A stretch of DNA of 64,000 nt from positions 6,200,001 to 6,264,000 of the forward strand of contig NZ_JARXYJ010000001.1 of the NCBI RefSeq assembly GCF_029894425.1. Reading direction: 5' to 3'. This document shows, piece after piece, positions 17,627-26,253 of the stretch. How positions within the stretch are numbered: the first letter of the stretch is position 1; each line of letters begins with the position of its first letter. Origin of the DNA: Streptomyces sp. SAI-127 (GTDB lineage Bacteria > Actinomycetota > Actinomycetes > Streptomycetales > Streptomycetaceae). The notes beneath the pieces were generated by a model. The model did no database searches. It saw nothing but the letters and a program-made list of their open reading frames with translations, and had not been told where the DNA came from. The translations under genes were made by a program, and so were the position numbers.

Positions 17627-18901
17627 ATGCGCCGTCGACTGATCCAGTCCACGCTCGCCGTAGTGCTCGTGGTGATCGCCGTCTTCGGCGTCTCCCTCGT
17701 CATCGTCGAGACCCGCACCATCAGCAACTCCGCCCAGGAGCGGGTCGACTCCGAGGCGATCCGGCTGGCCGGGATCGTGGACAGCCGGCTGTTCGCCGCG
17801 GAGGACGTGACCGCGGAGATCCTGCGTGACCAGGTCGCGCAGGAACGGTACGCCGTGATCCGGATCCCCGGAAGGGCACCGATCGAGGTCGGTTCCAAGC
17901 CGGTCGGCCAGGTCATCAGCTCCACGGAGAAGGGCGAGGAGGGCGAGACGGTCACCGTGCAGGAGCCGCGCTCCTCGGTGACCCGGGAGGTCGGCCGCAC
18001 GCTGCTGATCATCGGCCTCGTGGCACTGCTCGCGGTGATCGCCGCGGTGCTGCTCGCGATCCGCCAGGCCAACAAACTGGCCTCGCCGCTGACCGACCTC
18101 GCCGAGACCGCTGAACGGCTCGGCTCGGGCGACCCACGACCCCGGCACAAGCGGTACGGCGTCCCCGAGCTGGACCGGGTCGCCGATGTGCTGGACTCCT
18201 CCGCCGAGCGCATCGCGCGCATGCTGACGGCGGAGCGGCGCCTGGCCGCCGACGCCTCCCACCAGCTCCGTACGCCGCTGACCGCGCTCTCGATGCGCCT
18301 CGAGGAGATCACCCTCACCGACGACCCGGACACGGTGAAGGAGGAGGCGAACGTCGCGCTGACCCAGGTGGAGCGGCTGACGGACGTGGTCGAGCGGCTG
18401 CTGACCAACTCCCGCGACCCCCGGGCCGGCAACGCCGTCACCTTCGACCTCGACGAGGTCATCCAGCAGCAGCTCGCGGAGTGGCGGCCGGCGTACCGCA
18501 GTGCGGGCCGGGCGATCGTCAGCTCGGGCAAACGGCACCTCACAGCCGTCGGCACGCCCGGCGCCGTGGCCCAGGTCCTGGCCGCGCTGATCGAGAACTC
18601 CCTCATGCACGGCGGCGGCACGGTCGCGCTGCGCACCCGCGTCACCGGCAACCAGGCCGTCATCGAGGTCACCGACGAGGGCCCCGGCGTCCCCGCCGAC
18701 CTCGGCGCGCGGATCTTCGAGCGCACCATCAGCGGCCGCAACTCCACGGGCATCGGCCTCGCGGTCGCGCGGGACCTGGCGGAGGCCGACGGCGGCCGCC
18801 TGGAGATGCTCCAGGCCCAGCCTCCGGTCTTCGGCCTGTTCCTCTCCCGCACCCCGCTCAAGTCGACGGTGCTGGACGACGATGAGCCGACGGTGCGGTG
18901 A
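17627..18901 (+). CDS. Sensor histidine kinase
   Basis: A 424-residue membrane kinase: transmembrane helix 1 (about 8-26), an extracytoplasmic loop of about 95 residues, transmembrane helix 2 (about 124-145), a HAMP segment, HisKA with the phospho-acceptor His212 in ADASHQLRTPL, and a GHKL ATPase domain with LIENSLMHGGG and TDEGPGVP. It should phosphorylate the regulator encoded just upstream. Its 3' end is copied, in degenerate form, in the 260 bases downstream. Confidence 0.9.
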   Translation: MRRRLIQSTLAVVLVVIAVFGVSLVIVETRTISNSAQERVDSEAIRLAGIVDSRLFAAEDVTAEILRDQVAQERYAVIRIPGRAPIEVGSKPVGQVISSTEKGEEGETVTVQEPRSSVTREVGRTLLIIGLVALLAVIAAVLLAIRQANKLASPLTDLAETAERLGSGDPRPRHKRYGVPELDRVADVLDSSAERIARMLTAERRLAADASHQLRTPLTALSMRLEEITLTDDPDTVKEEANVALTQVERLTDVVERLLTNSRDPRAGNAVTFDLDEVIQQQLAEWRPAYRSAGRAIVSSGKRHLTAVGTPGAVAQVLAALIENSLMHGGGTVALRTRVTGNQAVIEVTDEGPGVPADLGARIFERTISGRNSTGIGLAVARDLAEADGGRLEMLQAQPPVFGLFLSRTPLKSTVLDDDEPTVR

Positions 18902-19160
18902 GGTGCGCGGGCTGAGCCGGGGATGGTGGGTCAGGGGCCTGTGTCCGAGGATCCGCTGCTCGGGGCGGAGGCCGACGGCGAGCCGTTGGTGCGGTGTCCT
19001 GCGCGGGCTGAGCCGGGGGATCCGCTGTTCTGGGCGGAGGCCGACGGCGGCCGCCTGGAGATGCTTCAGGCCCGGCCCCGGCCGTGCTGGACGACGACGA
19101 GCCGACGGTGCGGTGAGCTGCGCGGGCTGAGCCGGGGATGGTGGGTCAGGGGCCTGTGTC
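18778..19160 (+). repeat. Degenerate duplication of the kinase gene 3' end
   Basis: Segments of the kinase 3' end recur after its stop. GCGGAGGCCGACGGCG recurs at 18965 and 19034 (a near copy lies at about 18780). GCGCGGGCTGAGCCGGGG occurs at 18905, 19001 and 19120. The stretch around the stop (GAGCCGACGGTGCGGTGAG) and the following GGATGGTGGGTCAGGGGCC reappear at about 19100-19156. The second full copy lacks about 50 bases of coding sequence. This is a partial tandem array with internal deletions, lying outside any gene and ending at the stop of the opposing GtrA gene. Confidence 0.85.
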
Positions 19161-19677
19161 AGAGCACCCGCTGCTTGGGCCGGGGCGGCTTCTTGACCGC
19201 CGCCTGCTCCGCCTCCTCCAGGAAGGACTCCGCGCTCGCCACCGCCTCGCGGGCGGGGAGGGTCTTGAAGACCCAGCTGCGGTAGGACCAGAAGCGGAAG
19301 AGGGTGGCGATGCCGATGCCGACGAACTTGAAGATGTTGCTCTGCAGGGGGCTGTCCCAGCCGAAGCCGTAGGTCGCGGCGTACAGGATGCCGTTCTCGA
19401 TGACCAGGCCGACCACGCTGAACAGCAGGAACAGCGTCAGTTCCTTGGTGCGGCCGCTCTTGTCGCGGTCACGGTACGTGAAGTACCGGAACCCTATGTA
19501 GTTGAAGACGATCGCCACAACCGTGGCGATGACGCTCGCACGGACCACCGGAAGCTCGGTGACATGCCGTACGAGGTTGAACACGACGAGGTTGACGAGG
19601 AGGCCGGCTCCGCCCACCGCACCGAATTTGGCGACCTCGCGAACGATCCTTCGCAGCCCTGAGGAACCATGTCCCAT
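19159..19677 (-). CDS. GtrA-like family membrane protein
   Basis: A 172-residue protein with four predicted membrane helices (starting FGAVGGAGLLVNLVVFNLV), the family hallmark FNYIGFRYFTYRDR between helices 2 and 3, and FRFWSYRSWVFK after helix 4. GtrA proteins are thought to help flip lipid-linked sugars for cell-surface glycosylation. The C-terminal 30 residues are Ala/Glu/Lys-rich. It is convergent with the kinase repeat region and divergent from purK. Confidence 0.9.
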   Translation of the reverse strand: MGHGSSGLRRIVREVAKFGAVGGAGLLVNLVVFNLVRHVTELPVVRASVIATVVAIVFNYIGFRYFTYRDRDKSGRTKELTLFLLFSVVGLVIENGILYAATYGFGWDSPLQSNIFKFVGIGIATLFRFWSYRSWVFKTLPAREAVASAESFLEEAEQAAVKKPPRPKQRVL

Positions 19678-19842
19678 GGTCGTACAGGCCCCCAGTCGAT
19701 TGGTTTCGTCAACTCAGCCATGCTAACCACCCCTCTGGCCCATTGCCTGTGGACGAACTCACACACAGGGAAACAAGCTGGTAAGAGGGCCGGTAAGAGG
19801 CGCTGAATCCAGCCGCCGTGGCGTGACCGATACCCTGGGGTC

Positions 19843-20982
19843 GTGACGTTCCCCGTAGTCGGCATGGTCGGCGGAGGCCAGCTCGCTCGTATGACACACG
19901 AGGCAGGCATCCCGCTCGGCATCAGGTTCAAGCTCCTCAGTGACACCCCTCAGGATTCCGCGGCGCAGGTGGTGAGCGACGTCGTCATCGGCGACTACCG
20001 CGACCTGGACACGCTGCGCGACTTCGCGCGCGGGTGCGATGTGATCACCTTCGATCACGAGCACGTACCCACAGAGCACCTCAGAGCCCTGGAGGCGGAC
20101 GGCATCCCCGTGCGCCCCGGCCCCGACGCGCTCGTGCACGCCCAGGACAAGGGCGTGATGCGCGCGCGGCTCGACGCGCTCGGCGTCCCGTGCCCCCGGC
20201 ACCGCATCGTCGTCGATCCCCAGGACGTGGCGGCCTTCGCGGCCGAGGGCGACGGCTTCCCCGTCGTCCTCAAGACCGTCCGCGGCGGCTACGACGGCAA
20301 GGGCGTGTGGGTCGTCGACTCCGTCGAGGAGGCCGCGGACCCCTTCCGGGCCGGCGTCCCCGTCCTCGCCGAGGAGAAGGTCGACTACGTCCGCGAGCTC
20401 GCCGCCAACGTCGTACGGTCGCCGCACGGCCAGGCCGTCGCCTACCCGGTGGTCGAGTCCCAGCAGGTGAACGGCGTCTGCGACACCGTGATCGCCCCCG
20501 CTCCCGGCCTCGACGAGGCCCTCGCCCTCAAGGCCGAGCAGATGGCCCTGTCCATCGCCAAGGAACTGGATGTCGTCGGCCACCTCGCCGTCGAGCTCTT
20601 CCAGACCCGCGACGGCCGCGTCCTCGTCAACGAACTGGCGATGCGCCCGCACAACTCGGGCCACTGGTCGATGGACGGCGCGATCACCTCCCAGTTCGCC
20701 AACCACGTCCGGGCCGTCCTCGACCTCCCGCTCGGCGACCCGCGCCCCCGCGCCAAGTGGACCGTGATGGTCAACGTCCTCGGCGGCGACTTCCCCGACA
20801 TGTACTCCGCGTACCTGCACTGCATGGCCCGCGACCCCAAGCTGAAGATCCACATGTACGGCAAGGACGTGAAGCCCGGCCGCAAGGTCGGCCACGTCAA
20901 CACCTACGGCGACGACCTGGACGACGTTCTCGAACGCGCACGTCACGCTGCCGGCTACCTGAGAGGCACGATCACCGAATGA
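19843..20982 (+). CDS. purK: 5-(carboxyamino)imidazole ribonucleotide synthase
   Basis: A 379-residue ATP-grasp enzyme that adds bicarbonate to AIR using ATP, giving N5-CAIR in purine biosynthesis. The N-terminal nucleotide loop [12 protein letters not shown], the ITFDHEHVP segment, the ATP-grasp stretch [13 protein letters not shown] and the metal-binding RPHNSGHW are present. The GTG start at 19843 gives the normal family N-terminus. Its stop overlaps the purE start (ATGA), so the two successive enzymes are translationally coupled. Confidence 0.96.
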   Translation: MTFPVVGMVGGGQLARMTHEAGIPLGIRFKLLSDTPQDSAAQVVSDVVIGDYRDLDTLRDFARGCDVITFDHEHVPTEHLRALEADGIPVRPGPDALVHAQDKGVMRARLDALGVPCPRHRIVVDPQDVAAFAAEGDGFPVVLKTVRGGYDGKGVWVVDSVEEAADPFRAGVPVLAEEKVDYVRELAANVVRSPHGQAVAYPVVESQQVNGVCDTVIAPAPGLDEALALKAEQMALSIAKELDVVGHLAVELFQTRDGRVLVNELAMRPHNSGHWSMDGAITSQFANHVRAVLDLPLGDPRPRAKWTVMVNVLGGDFPDMYSAYLHCMARDPKLKIHMYGKDVKPGRKVGHVNTYGDDLDDVLERARHAAGYLRGTITE

Positions 20983-21500
20983 GCCCCGTTGTTGGCATCG
21001 TCATGGGTTCGGACTCCGACTGGCCCGTGATGGAGGCCGCCGCCCAGGCCCTCGACGAGTTCGAGATCGAGTACGAGGTCGACGTCGTCTCCGCGCACCG
21101 CATGCCGCGCGAGATGATCGCGTACGGCGAGCAGGCGGCCGAGCGGGGTCTGAAGGCGATCATCGCGGGGGCCGGCGGAGCCGCCCACCTCCCGGGCATG
21201 CTCGCCTCCGTGACCCCCCTCCCGGTCATCGGCGTCCCGGTCCCGCTGAAGTACCTCGACGGCATGGACTCGCTGCTCTCCATCGTGCAGATGCCGGCCG
21301 GCGTCCCGGTCGCGACCGTCTCCGTCGGCGGCGCCCGCAACGCCGGTCTGCTCGCGGCCCGCATCCTCGCCGCACACGACGAGGAACTCCTCGGCCGGAT
21401 GCGGGAGTTCCAGCAGGAGCTCAACGACCAGGCCACCGAGAAGGGCAAGCGCCTGCGCGCCAAGGTCGAGGGCTCCAACGGCTTCGGCTTCGGCAAGTGA
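20979..21500 (+). CDS. purE: N5-carboxyaminoimidazole ribonucleotide mutase
   Basis: A 173-residue class I PurE that converts N5-CAIR to CAIR. The substrate loop GSDSDWPVM, the SAHRMP motif with its catalytic His, and the [11 protein letters not shown] loop are all present. It is coupled to purK upstream and overlaps the dipeptidase gene downstream by GTGA, making a three-gene unit. Confidence 0.96.
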   Translation: MSPVVGIVMGSDSDWPVMEAAAQALDEFEIEYEVDVVSAHRMPREMIAYGEQAAERGLKAIIAGAGGAAHLPGMLASVTPLPVIGVPVPLKYLDGMDSLLSIVQMPAGVPVATVSVGGARNAGLLAARILAAHDEELLGRMREFQQELNDQATEKGKRLRAKVEGSNGFGFGK

Positions 21501-22684
21501 CGGCCGTGGGACCGCTGGAGACGGCCCGGGAACTCCTGCGCGAGTTCCCGGTCGTCGACGGCCACAACGACCTCCCGTGGGCGCTGCGTGAACAGGTCCG
21601 CTACGACCTCGACGCGCGGGACATCGCCACGGACCAGTCGGCCCACCTGCACACCGACCTGGCGCGGCTCAGGGCGGGCGGGGTCGGTGCGCAGTACTGG
21701 TCGGTGTACGTCCGCTCGGACCTGCCCGACGCGGTGCCGGCGACACTGGAACAGATCGACTGCGTACGGCAGTTGCTGGCGCGCTACCCGCAGACACTGG
21801 CGCCCGCGCTGACGGCCGCCGACATGGAGGCGGCGCGCTCTCAGGGCCGTATCGCCTCCCTCATGGGTGCCGAGGGCGGTCACTCCATCGCCAACTCCCT
21901 CGCCACGCTACGCGCGTTGTACGCCCTCGGGGTGCGCTACATGACCCTCACCCACAACGACAACGTGGACTGGGCGGACTCGGCGACCGACGAGCCCGGC
22001 GTCGGGGGGCTTTCGGCCTTCGGCCGTGCGGTGGTCCGGGAGATGAACCGCGAGGGCATGCTCGTGGACCTCTCGCACGTGGCGGCGACGACCATGCGGG
22101 ACGCGCTCGACGCCTCGCTCGCGCCGGTGATCTTCTCGCACTCCTCCTCGCGGGCGGTGTGCGACCACCCGCGCAACATCCCGGACGACGTCCTGGAGCG
22201 CCTCCCGTCCAACGGCGGCATGGCGATGGTGACCTTCGTCCCGAAGTTCGTCCTCCAGGCCGCCGTCGACTGGACGGCCGCGGCCGACGAGAACATGCGC
22301 GAGCACGGCTTCCACCACCTCGCGACCACCCCGGAGGCGATGAAGGTGCACCGCGCCTTCGAGGAGCGCACCCCGCGCCCGGTCGCCACCGTCTCGACGG
22401 TGGCCGACCACCTGGACCACATGCGCGAGGTGGCCGGCGTGGACCACATCGGCATCGGCGGCGACTACGACGGCACCGCCTTCACCCCCGACGGCCTCAG
22501 CGACGTCGCCGGCTACCCCAACCTCATCGCCGAACTCCTGGACCGCGGCTGGTCGAAGCCCGACCTCGCCAAGCTGACCTGGCAGAACGCGGTACGGGTG
22601 CTGGGCGCGGCGGAGGACGTGGCCCGGGGCCTTCAGGCGACCCGTGCGCCGTCCAACGCGACCATCGAGTCGCTGGACGGCTGA
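21497..22684 (+). CDS. Membrane dipeptidase (renal dipeptidase, M19), complete active site
   Basis: A 395-residue zinc dipeptidase. All five M19 ligands are visible: His23 and Asp25 in VDGHNDLPW, Glu126 in GAEGGHS, His194 in VDLSHVAA and His215 in FSHSSSRA. The active-site Asp in GIGGDYDG is kept. M19 enzymes cleave dipeptides, including D-amino-acid ones, and have been linked to wall-peptide recycling. It is coupled to purE by GTGA. A catalytically dead paralogue lies 1.1 kb downstream. Confidence 0.94.
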   Translation: MTAVGPLETARELLREFPVVDGHNDLPWALREQVRYDLDARDIATDQSAHLHTDLARLRAGGVGAQYWSVYVRSDLPDAVPATLEQIDCVRQLLARYPQTLAPALTAADMEAARSQGRIASLMGAEGGHSIANSLATLRALYALGVRYMTLTHNDNVDWADSATDEPGVGGLSAFGRAVVREMNREGMLVDLSHVAATTMRDALDASLAPVIFSHSSSRAVCDHPRNIPDDVLERLPSNGGMAMVTFVPKFVLQAAVDWTAAADENMREHGFHHLATTPEAMKVHRAFEERTPRPVATVSTVADHLDHMREVAGVDHIGIGGDYDGTAFTPDGLSDVAGYPNLIAELLDRGWSKPDLAKLTWQNAVRVLGAAEDVARGLQATRAPSNATIESLDG

Positions 22685-23605
22685 CCGCCGTCCGCCCCCA
22701 GGGCGGGGTAGTCGGTGTAGCCGTCCGCCCCGCCCACGTACATCAGATACCGGTCCCGGACCGGATTGAGGGGCACGCCCCGCCGCAGCCGGTCCACCAG
22801 GTCCGGGTTGGCGAGGAACGGCCGACCCAGGGCGACCAGGTCGGCCCCCGCGGCCAGCATGTCGTGGGCGGCCCGGGTGACGGCCCCGGTGGTGAGCCCG
22901 GACAGCACCGGGTTGCCGATCAGGACGCCGGGCCAGTCGGCGCGGATCCCCCGGTACCACTGTGTGCCGGGGTCGGCGTGCACGAGATGCAGGTAGGCCA
23001 GGTCCAGGCCCTTCGGCCGGGCCAGCAGAGCCGGGTAGAGGACCTCGGTGTCGTCCTCCTCGACACCGTTGACCGTGCTCCCGGGAGAGCCGTACGCCCA
23101 CCCGGTCCGCGCCGATCGCGTCGGCCACCGCCTCGGTGACCTCCGCCGTGAACCGCACCCGCCGCTCCACCGACCCGCCGTAGCCGTCCGTCCGGCGATT
23201 GGTGTTCCCGGCGAGGAACTGGTGCAGCAGATGCCCGTTGGCCGAGTGCACCTCGACGCCCTCGAAGCCCGCTTCGACGGCCCGGCGGGCGGCGGCGGCG
23301 AAGTCGTCGACGGTGGACCGGATGTCGGCCGCGGTCATCTCCCGGGGCACGACGGCCGCCCGGTGTCCGCCCGGAGTGAAGATCGTCTCCGGAAGCGGTA
23401 CGGCGGAGGGTGCGACGGGCGTCAGGCCCGTGGTCGCCGGATGGCCGACCCGGCCGCCGTGCTGGAGCTGGAGGAACATCCGCCCGCCGGTCGCCCGCAC
23501 GGCCTCGGTCACCCGCCGCCAGCCGGCCGTGTGCCGGTCGGTGTGGAGCGCGGTGATGTTCGAACCAACCGCCCCCAGCCGGCGCACGGCACCTCGGGCG
23601 CGCAC
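22633..23605 (-). pseudogene. Old-yellow-enzyme (ene-reductase) pseudogene: frameshifted and lacking its N-terminus
   Basis: Reading leftward, one frame encodes ALHTDRHTAGWRRVTEAV through FLQLQHGGRVGHP, GFEGVEVHSANGHLLHQFL and the OYE signature NRRTDGYGGSVERR. At about 23079-23086 the frame breaks: VRLS should continue PGSTVNGVEEDDTEV, which is encoded in another frame. The rest runs to GADLVALGRPFLANPDLVDRL and GYTDYPAL. A two-base loss in the CCCGGG run, or a one-base gain, explains it. The first 80-100 residues of the usual flavin barrel are absent, since homology begins abruptly near 23580. The 3' end overlaps the dipeptidase gene by about 50 bases. Confidence 0.82.
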
Positions 23606-23749
23606 TCACACTCACCAGAAGTCACTCCTGCTCCGTACACCAGCAGCAGTTCCCGACCCCCGAACGCCCCGCCCACCAGGAAGCCCCCCGCGCTCCGTGC
23701 GACGGTGGCCGTACGGCGATGAGGAAGATCACGACGTACGGAGCCCGTC

Positions 23750-24862
23750 ATGGCAGACCTCCAGGACGAACTGCCCCCCACGGCCGAGATGGGAGAGCTG
23801 CCCCGGCTCTTCGAGGCTGTGCCGGAGCTGTACACCCCCGTCTCCGACCCGGACAGCGAGCCCCTGGACCGTGCCCGCGCGATCCTCGCCGCACATCCCG
23901 TCGCCGACGGCTACAGCGGATTGCCCTGGGCCCTGAGACACCTGCGCTGGTTCGATCTGGAGGTCGGCGAGAGCGCCGTGGACACGGATCTGCCCCGGCT
24001 CAGGGAGGGCCACGTCGGCGCCCTGATGTGGTCGCTGCACCTGCCCGAGGGGCTCGACGGGGACCGTGCCGTCGGCGCCACCCTGGAACAGCTCGACCTG
24101 GTGAAGACGGTCGTACGGAATCACCCGGAGGGGCTGCGTCTGGCCTGCACCGCAGGACAGACCACCGACGCCCGCAACTGCGGCCGCGTCGCCGTCCTGC
24201 TCGGCCCCGCCGGAGCCGCCGCCCTCGGCGACTCGCTCGGCATCCTGCGCTCCCTGCACACCCTCGGCCTCCGTGTCCTCACCCTGTCCGGGGTGTCCTG
24301 GGCGAGCGAGGCGGGGCTCACCCGGTTCGGTGAGGAGGTGCTGCGCGAGATGAACCGGCTCGGAGTCCTCGCCGACCTCTCCGGCGCCTCCGAGGCCACC
24401 GTCCGGCGGGCCCTGGCGGTGGCCAAGGCACCGGTGCTCTTCACGCGCTCCGCCGCCCGCGCCCTGCGCCCCCATCCGGCCAACCTTCCCGACGACGTGC
24501 TCGCCCAGCTGGGCGCCGCCCGGGGCCTGTGCATGGTGCCGCTGACCGCCGAGCAGGCCGGCCCTACGGTCCGGGACGTCGCCGACCACCTCGACCATCT
24601 GCGCGTGGTCGCGGGCGCCGAATGCGTGGGCCTGTCCGGCACCTACGACGCCGGCATCGCCCACCCCCAGGAGCTCGACGACGCCGCCTGCTACCCGCAT
24701 CTCGTCGCCGAGCTGCTGCGCCGCGGCTGGGAGGAGGCCGACCTCGCACTGCTGACCTGGGGAAACGTCCAGCGGGTGCTGCGCGAGTCCGACTTCACCG
24801 CACGGGCGGCCCAGCTACGGCGCGAGCCGTCCACGGCGAAGATCGCCGAGCTCGACGGATAG
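23750..24862 (+). CDS. M19 dipeptidase paralogue lacking all metal ligands (predicted pseudoenzyme)
   Basis: A 370-residue protein that aligns along its length with the M19 enzyme encoded 1 kb upstream (LPWAL, TLEQ, LREMNR-G-L-DLS, HPANLPDDVL, VADHLDHLR). Every zinc ligand is replaced: His/Asp become Tyr55 and Gly57 in VADGYSGLPW, Glu becomes Ala154, and the two His become Gly212 (DLSG) and Arg233 (FTRS). The frame and codon bias are intact, so it is probably expressed and selected for another role such as binding or regulation. ATG 23750 follows GGAG. Its last codons form the first unit of a 60-bp repeat array. Confidence 0.88.
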   Translation: MADLQDELPPTAEMGELPRLFEAVPELYTPVSDPDSEPLDRARAILAAHPVADGYSGLPWALRHLRWFDLEVGESAVDTDLPRLREGHVGALMWSLHLPEGLDGDRAVGATLEQLDLVKTVVRNHPEGLRLACTAGQTTDARNCGRVAVLLGPAGAAALGDSLGILRSLHTLGLRVLTLSGVSWASEAGLTRFGEEVLREMNRLGVLADLSGASEATVRRALAVAKAPVLFTRSAARALRPHPANLPDDVLAQLGAARGLCMVPLTAEQAGPTVRDVADHLDHLRVVAGAECVGLSGTYDAGIAHPQELDDAACYPHLVAELLRRGWEEADLALLTWGNVQRVLRESDFTARAAQLRREPSTAKIAELDG

Positions 24863-25139
24863 CCGGCGGCGCGGCACGGGATCGGTCCGGTGTAGGCGGG
24901 TCGCCGGGCTGGACGGATGGCCGGTGGCGCGGCACGTGCCCGATCCCGGTGGAGGTGGCATCGCCGGGCTCGACGGATGGTCCGGTGGCGCGCCACGGGA
25001 TCGGTTGGGCGGAGGCGGGATCGCCGGGCTCGACGGATGGCTGGCGGTGCCGCACGGGCCCGATCCCGGTGGAGGTGGCATCGCCGAGCCCAGGCGGATG
25101 GCCGACGGTGCTACACGGGGTCGATCCGGCAGAGGCAGA
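24843..25139. repeat. Five-unit 60-bp tandem repeat between convergent genes
   Basis: Units begin with TCGCCG at 24843, 24901, 24961, 25021 and 25081. Each contains a GACGGATGG-like core and a distal CACGG...GAGG part. Units 2 and 4 share CCCGATCCCGGTGGAGGTGG; units 1 and 3 share CACGGGATCGGT; unit 5 is more diverged. The pattern is thus A-B-A-B-A, a dimeric higher-order repeat. Unit 1 includes the last codons and stop of the pseudoenzyme gene, and unit 5 runs into the end of the opposing VOC gene. Confidence 0.9.
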
Positions 25140-25494
25140 AGGGGTGTCCCGCCGGGTCCGCGTAGACCCGGAAGTCCTCCTTGTCCTCCGCGTGCAGCGG
25201 CCGGCCACCCAGCTCCAGCACCCGGGCCTCGGCCGCGTCGATCTCCTCCCAGGTGGTCCCGCCGTCGAAGTCGAGGTGGAACTGCTGGGAGTTGCGGTCC
25301 GCCCGCGGCCACTCCGGCGGGGTGAGCCCCGGGGCGCTCTGGAAGGCCAGCCGGGGGCCGCCGGGGACGCGCAGGACCACCCACTCGGGGTCGTCGTCCT
25401 CCGGGGTGCCGCCCACGATCCCGGCGTAGAAACGGGCGAGCGCGCGGGGATCGGGGCAGTCGATCACGACGGAACGGAAGCGTGCGACAGTCAC
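25111..25494 (-). CDS. VOC-superfamily (glyoxalase/dioxygenase-like) protein
   Basis: A 127-residue two-module VOC protein: VVIDCPDPRALARFYAGIVGG opens the first beta-alpha-beta-beta-beta unit, and QQFHLDFDGGTTWEEIDAAEARVLELGG opens the second, ending in VYADPAGHPFCLC. His in FHLD and the acidic position in DPAGHPF fit the metal-site geometry, but the substrate cannot be told. GTG 25494 is chosen because AGGAGG lies 7 bases upstream. It is the second gene of a tandem pair whose products are near-copies in motif order. Its last codons lie within repeat unit 5. Confidence 0.85.
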   Translation of the reverse strand: MTVARFRSVVIDCPDPRALARFYAGIVGGTPEDDDPEWVVLRVPGGPRLAFQSAPGLTPPEWPRADRNSQQFHLDFDGGTTWEEIDAAEARVLELGGRPLHAEDKEDFRVYADPAGHPFCLCRIDPV

Positions 25495-25522
25495 GAGAGA
25501 TCCTCCTGGTTCGACAGGCGGT

Positions 25523-25882
25523 TCAGCAGGCGCAGAGACAGAACGGGTGCCCCGCCGGGTCCGCGTACACACGGAAGGTGCGGGAGTGGTCCTCGGCGTC
25601 CAACGGCTTCGCCCCGAGCGCCAGCACATCCTTCTCGGCCGCGTCGAGGTCCTCGACGGTCAGGTCCAGATGGAACTGCTGCGAGGCGTCGGGGGCGGGC
25701 CACTTCGGCGGTACGAAGCCGGGGGCGGCCTGGAAGGCCAGCGACGGTCCGCCAGGGGTCCTGAGGTCCACCCAGTCGCCCTCCCCCTCGACGCTGCCCC
25801 CGAGGACACCGGCGTAGAAACCCGCGAGCGCGCGGGGGTCCGGACAGTCCAGTACGACGACTCCGAGTTCGGCGATGGCCAT
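25523..25882 (-). CDS. VOC-superfamily (glyoxalase/dioxygenase-like) protein
   Basis: A 119-residue paralogue of the following gene, with VVVLDCPDPRALAGFYAGVLGG, QQFHLDLTVEDLDAAEKDVLALGAK and VYADPAGHPFCLC. AAGGAGGAAGCC just before the ATG is a strong ribosome site. Substrate unknown; enzymes and resistance proteins both occur in this fold. The upstream 120 bases hold a cluster of GGTTACC-like repeats that could be an operator for the pair. Confidence 0.87.
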   Translation of the reverse strand: MAIAELGVVVLDCPDPRALAGFYAGVLGGSVEGEGDWVDLRTPGGPSLAFQAAPGFVPPKWPAPDASQQFHLDLTVEDLDAAEKDVLALGAKPLDAEDHSRTFRVYADPAGHPFCLCAC

Positions 25883-25901
25883 GGCTTCCTCCTTGAAGTG
25901 C

Positions 25902-25968
25902 GGTTACCAGTAGAAGCTGGCAACCAGTAACGCTTACGGTTACCGCATGCTCCGTCATAGGCGGTAAC
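25902..25968 (-). promoter_or_regulatory. Cluster of GGTTACC-type repeats upstream of the VOC pair
   Basis: GGTTACCAGT (25902-25911) and GGCAACCAGT (25919-25928) are direct repeats 17 bases apart, and a third GGTTACC follows at 25938. GTTACCGC (25939-25946) is also the left arm of a perfect inverted repeat whose right arm, GCGGTAAC, is at 25961-25968. The layout suggests cooperative repressor binding over the VOC promoter. Confidence 0.45.
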
Positions 25969-26003
25969 GTCGCAAGCGAATTCACCTTTCTTGCGAGGGG
26001 GCT

Positions 26004-26085
26004 CCGGCGTTCACGCCGGGTAGGCATCGCATCCTGTGCTCGCGACGCGGAGCGTCGCCGCGTCGGGTTCAGGACGCGGAGCGTC
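26004..26085 (+). repeat. Left-end hairpins of the IS element
   Basis: CCGGCG-TTCA-CGCCGG forms a short hairpin at 26004-26019, resembling an IS605 subterminal fold. The 13-base near-palindrome GACGCGGAGCGTC then occurs twice, at 26044 and 26073, 29 bases apart. A further 168 bases before tnpB hold no recognisable gene. Confidence 0.55.
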
Positions 26086-26253
26086 CGTACCGCTGTCGGC
26101 GTTGCTGAGGTGATACGAACGCGTGTGCCGGTGATCGCTGGTCGGGGTGGCGGTTGTGGGATGGGGGTGCGTTTGTACGGCTGTCGTACGTACGGTCCTT
26201 CGGAGGGTTCGGGGCGGCGCAGTGGTTCCGGCCGCAGACCGTGAGGGGGCGAG

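Noticed and set aside
23509..23835. Minus-strand frame over the start of the second dipeptidase gene
   Set aside because: It overlaps a well-supported gene and the ene-reductase remnant, its composition is Ser/Arg/Gly noise, and it has no family motif.
24529..25764. Plus-strand frame through the 60-bp repeats
   Set aside because: It joins unrelated segments (gene shadow, repeats, antisense of VOC genes) and has no ribosome site or motif.
26004..26085. CRISPR array
   Set aside because: Only two identical 13-base elements occur and no cas gene is nearby; they fit IS left-end hairpins better.
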